Made by a program: the position numbers and the translations under genes
Assembly (NCBI GenBank): GCA_016719945.1
Contig: JADJYE010000034.1
Coordinates: 68,744-132,743 of the forward strand
Source: Polyangiaceae bacterium
GTDB taxonomy: Bacteria > Myxococcota_A > Polyangia > Polyangiales > Polyangiaceae
Length of the DNA stretch: 64,000 bases
Reading direction: 5' to 3'
In this document: in pieces, positions 62,043 to 64,000 of the stretch
Layout: each line of letters begins with the position of its first letter
Numbering within the stretch: position 1 is the stretch's first letter
The notes under the pieces: model-generated
Databases searched by the model: none
What the model saw: the letters and a program-made list of their open reading frames with translations, nothing else
Told to the model about the DNA's origin: nothing

Positions 62043-63900
62043 GTGCGTCCCCAAGCCTGAACTGGAGGAAGCGATGTAGCCCAGACAACGCGGAAACCAG
62101 CTGTCGTGTCCCAGCGGGTTGAAATCCCGTCCGACCAAACGGCGCCGAAAGTCGGAAGCGAGTCTTGCGCGGTCGTAGGCAGCACACGGGGCGACCGTGA
62201 CCGCGAAGCGTAGACAGCGAGCGAGCAGGCTGTGATTGGGCCGCGTAATGTGAAAGTGACGAGCCGACGGCCCAGGGGAGAAGCCGGAAGGCAGCATCGC
62301 GAGGAGCAGACTCAGGGCGCGAGCCCGGCGGCGTATGTCCTCGTGGTCTCGTCGCGGTCGTAGAGCCCAGGAGCATGCAGCGAAGGGGACACCAGGGAAC
62401 AGGAGAGATCCCACCTGCTGGACGAGGGCGACCTCGGACCGAAGCACCGCGGCGACGCAAGGAAGCCCGGCTTGGCACGCAAAGGAGCGTCGGGCGCGTA
62501 CGAGCGACGACGTCGGGGGAACCGTCTCGAGGGACCCGACCGAGCAAAGGCGGCGCCGTGCATGGGCGATCGAGGGCTCAGATGACCGAGACCGAAGGCT
62601 CGAACGACATCTCCAGGAGACTCGATCAGATAGCAAGACGGCGAGGGCGCGTCCCGGTGCCATCACCACGCTCGCGCACCACATCGACCTGGCGTGGCTG
62701 CGAGGGCGCATCGACGCACTCGGAAGACGAGGCATGCGGTGTGGACGGACGGGCAGTGGGGAGTACGCGATGAAGTTGGAGGACACCTCCGATCGCTGCT
62801 CGACCGCGCGAAGTCGGGCACATACCGCGCGCCGCCCGTGCGCCGCGTCCACATCCCGAAGGATGGGAAGGAGACGCGACCTCTCGGGATCCCGACGTTC
62901 GGAGACAAGGTGCTGCAGCGCGCGGTCGCGATGCTGTTGGAGGCCGTCTACGAGCAGGACTTCTGGACTGCTCGTTCGGCTTCCCGTCCCGGGCGCTCGG
63001 CGCAACAAGCGCTGAGCGTCCCTTCAAACAACGGCGGTGAACAGTGCGGGTGGGTGGGCAATCGAGGTCGACATCCGGAAGTTCTTCACAGCGTCGATCA
63101 TGCGGTGCTGAGGGAAGTGCTTCGCCGGCGAAGTGCGGATGGCGTGATCCTAGCCTGATCGGAAAGTGGCTCAACGCAGGCGTGCTGGAGGACGGCGCGG
63201 TGAAGCGCCTCGACTCTGGGACGCCTCAAGGAGGGTAATCTCGCCGATGCTGGCGAACATCCTGCTCACGAGGTGCTCGACGCGTGGTTCCAGGACGAGG
63301 TGAAGCCCCGGCTGCGAGGTCAGGCACGCTCGTTCGCTACGCGGACGACGCCGATGATGTTCTCGACGGGCCGACGCGAAGCGTGTGTTCGGCGACTCTT
63401 GCCGGCGACCCCGATTCGCCAAGTACGGACTCACACTACATCCGGAGAAGGGGAAGCTCGTCGCCTCCAGCGACCAGACCGTCCTCACCGGACCGATCGC
63501 GACGACGGTCCGGGACCCTCGCCCTGGAACCTTCGACTTCCTCGGCTTCACCATCCACTGGGGCAAGGGCCCTGAGAGTGGCTGGGTACAGACACGAACA
63601 TCCAAGAGCGCTTCCCGCGCACGCTGAAGCCATGCGACGTGGTGCCAGATGCATCGTCACCCACGCCATCGGTGATCAACAGCGCGCGCTGAACCAGAAG
63701 CTTCGTGGCCACTACGCCTACTTCGGGAGGCGTGGGAACTCGGACGCCTCTGGGACGTGTACGCACGCGCCGTTGGAACGTGGCGCAGGTGGTTATCACG
63801 TCGATCGCATAGACGCAGATCACCTGGTCCGCGATGACACGGCTGCTCGAGCGGTATCCGCTCGCTCGCCCCAGAGCAAGGATCGTCTCGCAGCGAATCC
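62043..63900 (+). mobile_element. Group II intron, copy 3 (3' end lost)
   Basis: Starts GTGCG at 62043 after a 22-bp polypyrimidine exon piece (6 of 7 bases fit the exon-binding loop). It follows copy 1 closely up to GCGAATCCG at about 63900, then the sequence changes; domain V is missing. Many single-base indels relative to copies 1 and 2. Confidence 0.82.
62582..63900 (+). pseudogene. Group II intron reverse transcriptase (copy 3), degenerate
   Basis: ATG 62582 opens the RT, but the frame breaks many times (for example near 62640, 62790, 62960, 63233, 63322, 63400). Pieces include [33 protein letters not shown] and MLANILL. YADD is destroyed, and the TAG stop has become CAG. Confidence 0.8.
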
Positions 63901-64000
63901 GCTGCCAGTTCGCAGGCTCATGGGGCCAGCCTTGCAGGGACATGGGGCCAGGGAGGCGAGCGGAAACGACTTCACCGGAGAGTGCCGCGTCGCTTGTTCT
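63901..64000. repeat. Edge of another repeat-bearing element
   Basis: After the break in copy 3 the sequence holds two copies of CATGGGGCCAG (about 63918 and 63941), spaced 23 bp, followed by unrelated sequence to the window end. Spaced short direct repeats of this type mark IS21-family ends; the element is mostly outside the window. Confidence 0.45.

Overview
The window is GC-rich DNA that most likely comes from a myxobacterium (Myxococcota, probably the Polyangiales/Sorangiineae side). The evidence is the many short lipoproteins whose lipobox cysteine is followed by a Gly/Ala/Ser-rich spacer, a MYXO-CTERM-like tail on an M23-type protein (1657-3147), CGDG-type Cys-rich motifs, and a large Ser/Thr kinase. 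No rRNA, tRNA or CRISPR array was seen.

Layout. 1-7.4 kb: a lipoprotein fragment, a membrane-anchored ferritin-like protein, an M23-like protein, a transglutaminase lipoprotein and the boxB-boxA pair for aerobic benzoyl-CoA epoxidation. 7.5-14.1 kb: a complete, translationally coupled mukF-mukE-mukB condensin operon, the most surprising chromosomal locus here. 14.1-30.3 kb: a diiron beta-lactamase-fold protein, a sigma/anti-sigma-like pair, a giant kinase, lipoproteins, an ATPase with a defective P-loop, a START-fold protein with a histone H1-like Lys/Ala/Pro tail, an old-yellow-enzyme/SDR pair, a hybrid histidine kinase and an AraC regulator. 30.3-51.4 kb: OmpA-like, beta-lactamase-fold, collagen-like and caspase-like proteins, a SNF2 helicase, Uma2, CBS, a frameshifted cyclophilin, DUF523, hmgA, an AlkC/AlkD-like protein, a coupled SDR-DUF1214-sulfotransferase operon and a copper monooxygenase-like lipoprotein.

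51.9-64 kb is mobile DNA: three head-to-tail copies of one group II intron separated by very short polypyrimidine exon pieces. Copy 1 is interrupted by a 3.46-kb four-gene transposon (zinc-ribbon protein, DDE transposase, ExeA/TniB-like ATPase, small protein) with a 3-bp target duplication. Copy 2 is interrupted by an IS21-like element. Copy 3 loses its catalytic 3' end at the border of another repeat-bearing sequence. The reverse transcriptase is frameshifted in every copy, and single-base indels increase toward the right edge, so either decay or poor base accuracy near a contig end must be considered.

The genes do not form one pathway. Functional units visible are benzoyl-CoA epoxidase (boxBA), chromosome condensation (mukFEB), envelope stress or signalling (sigma/anti-sigma, kinase, hybrid kinase), aromatic catabolism (boxBA, hmgA) and a nested mobile-element island.
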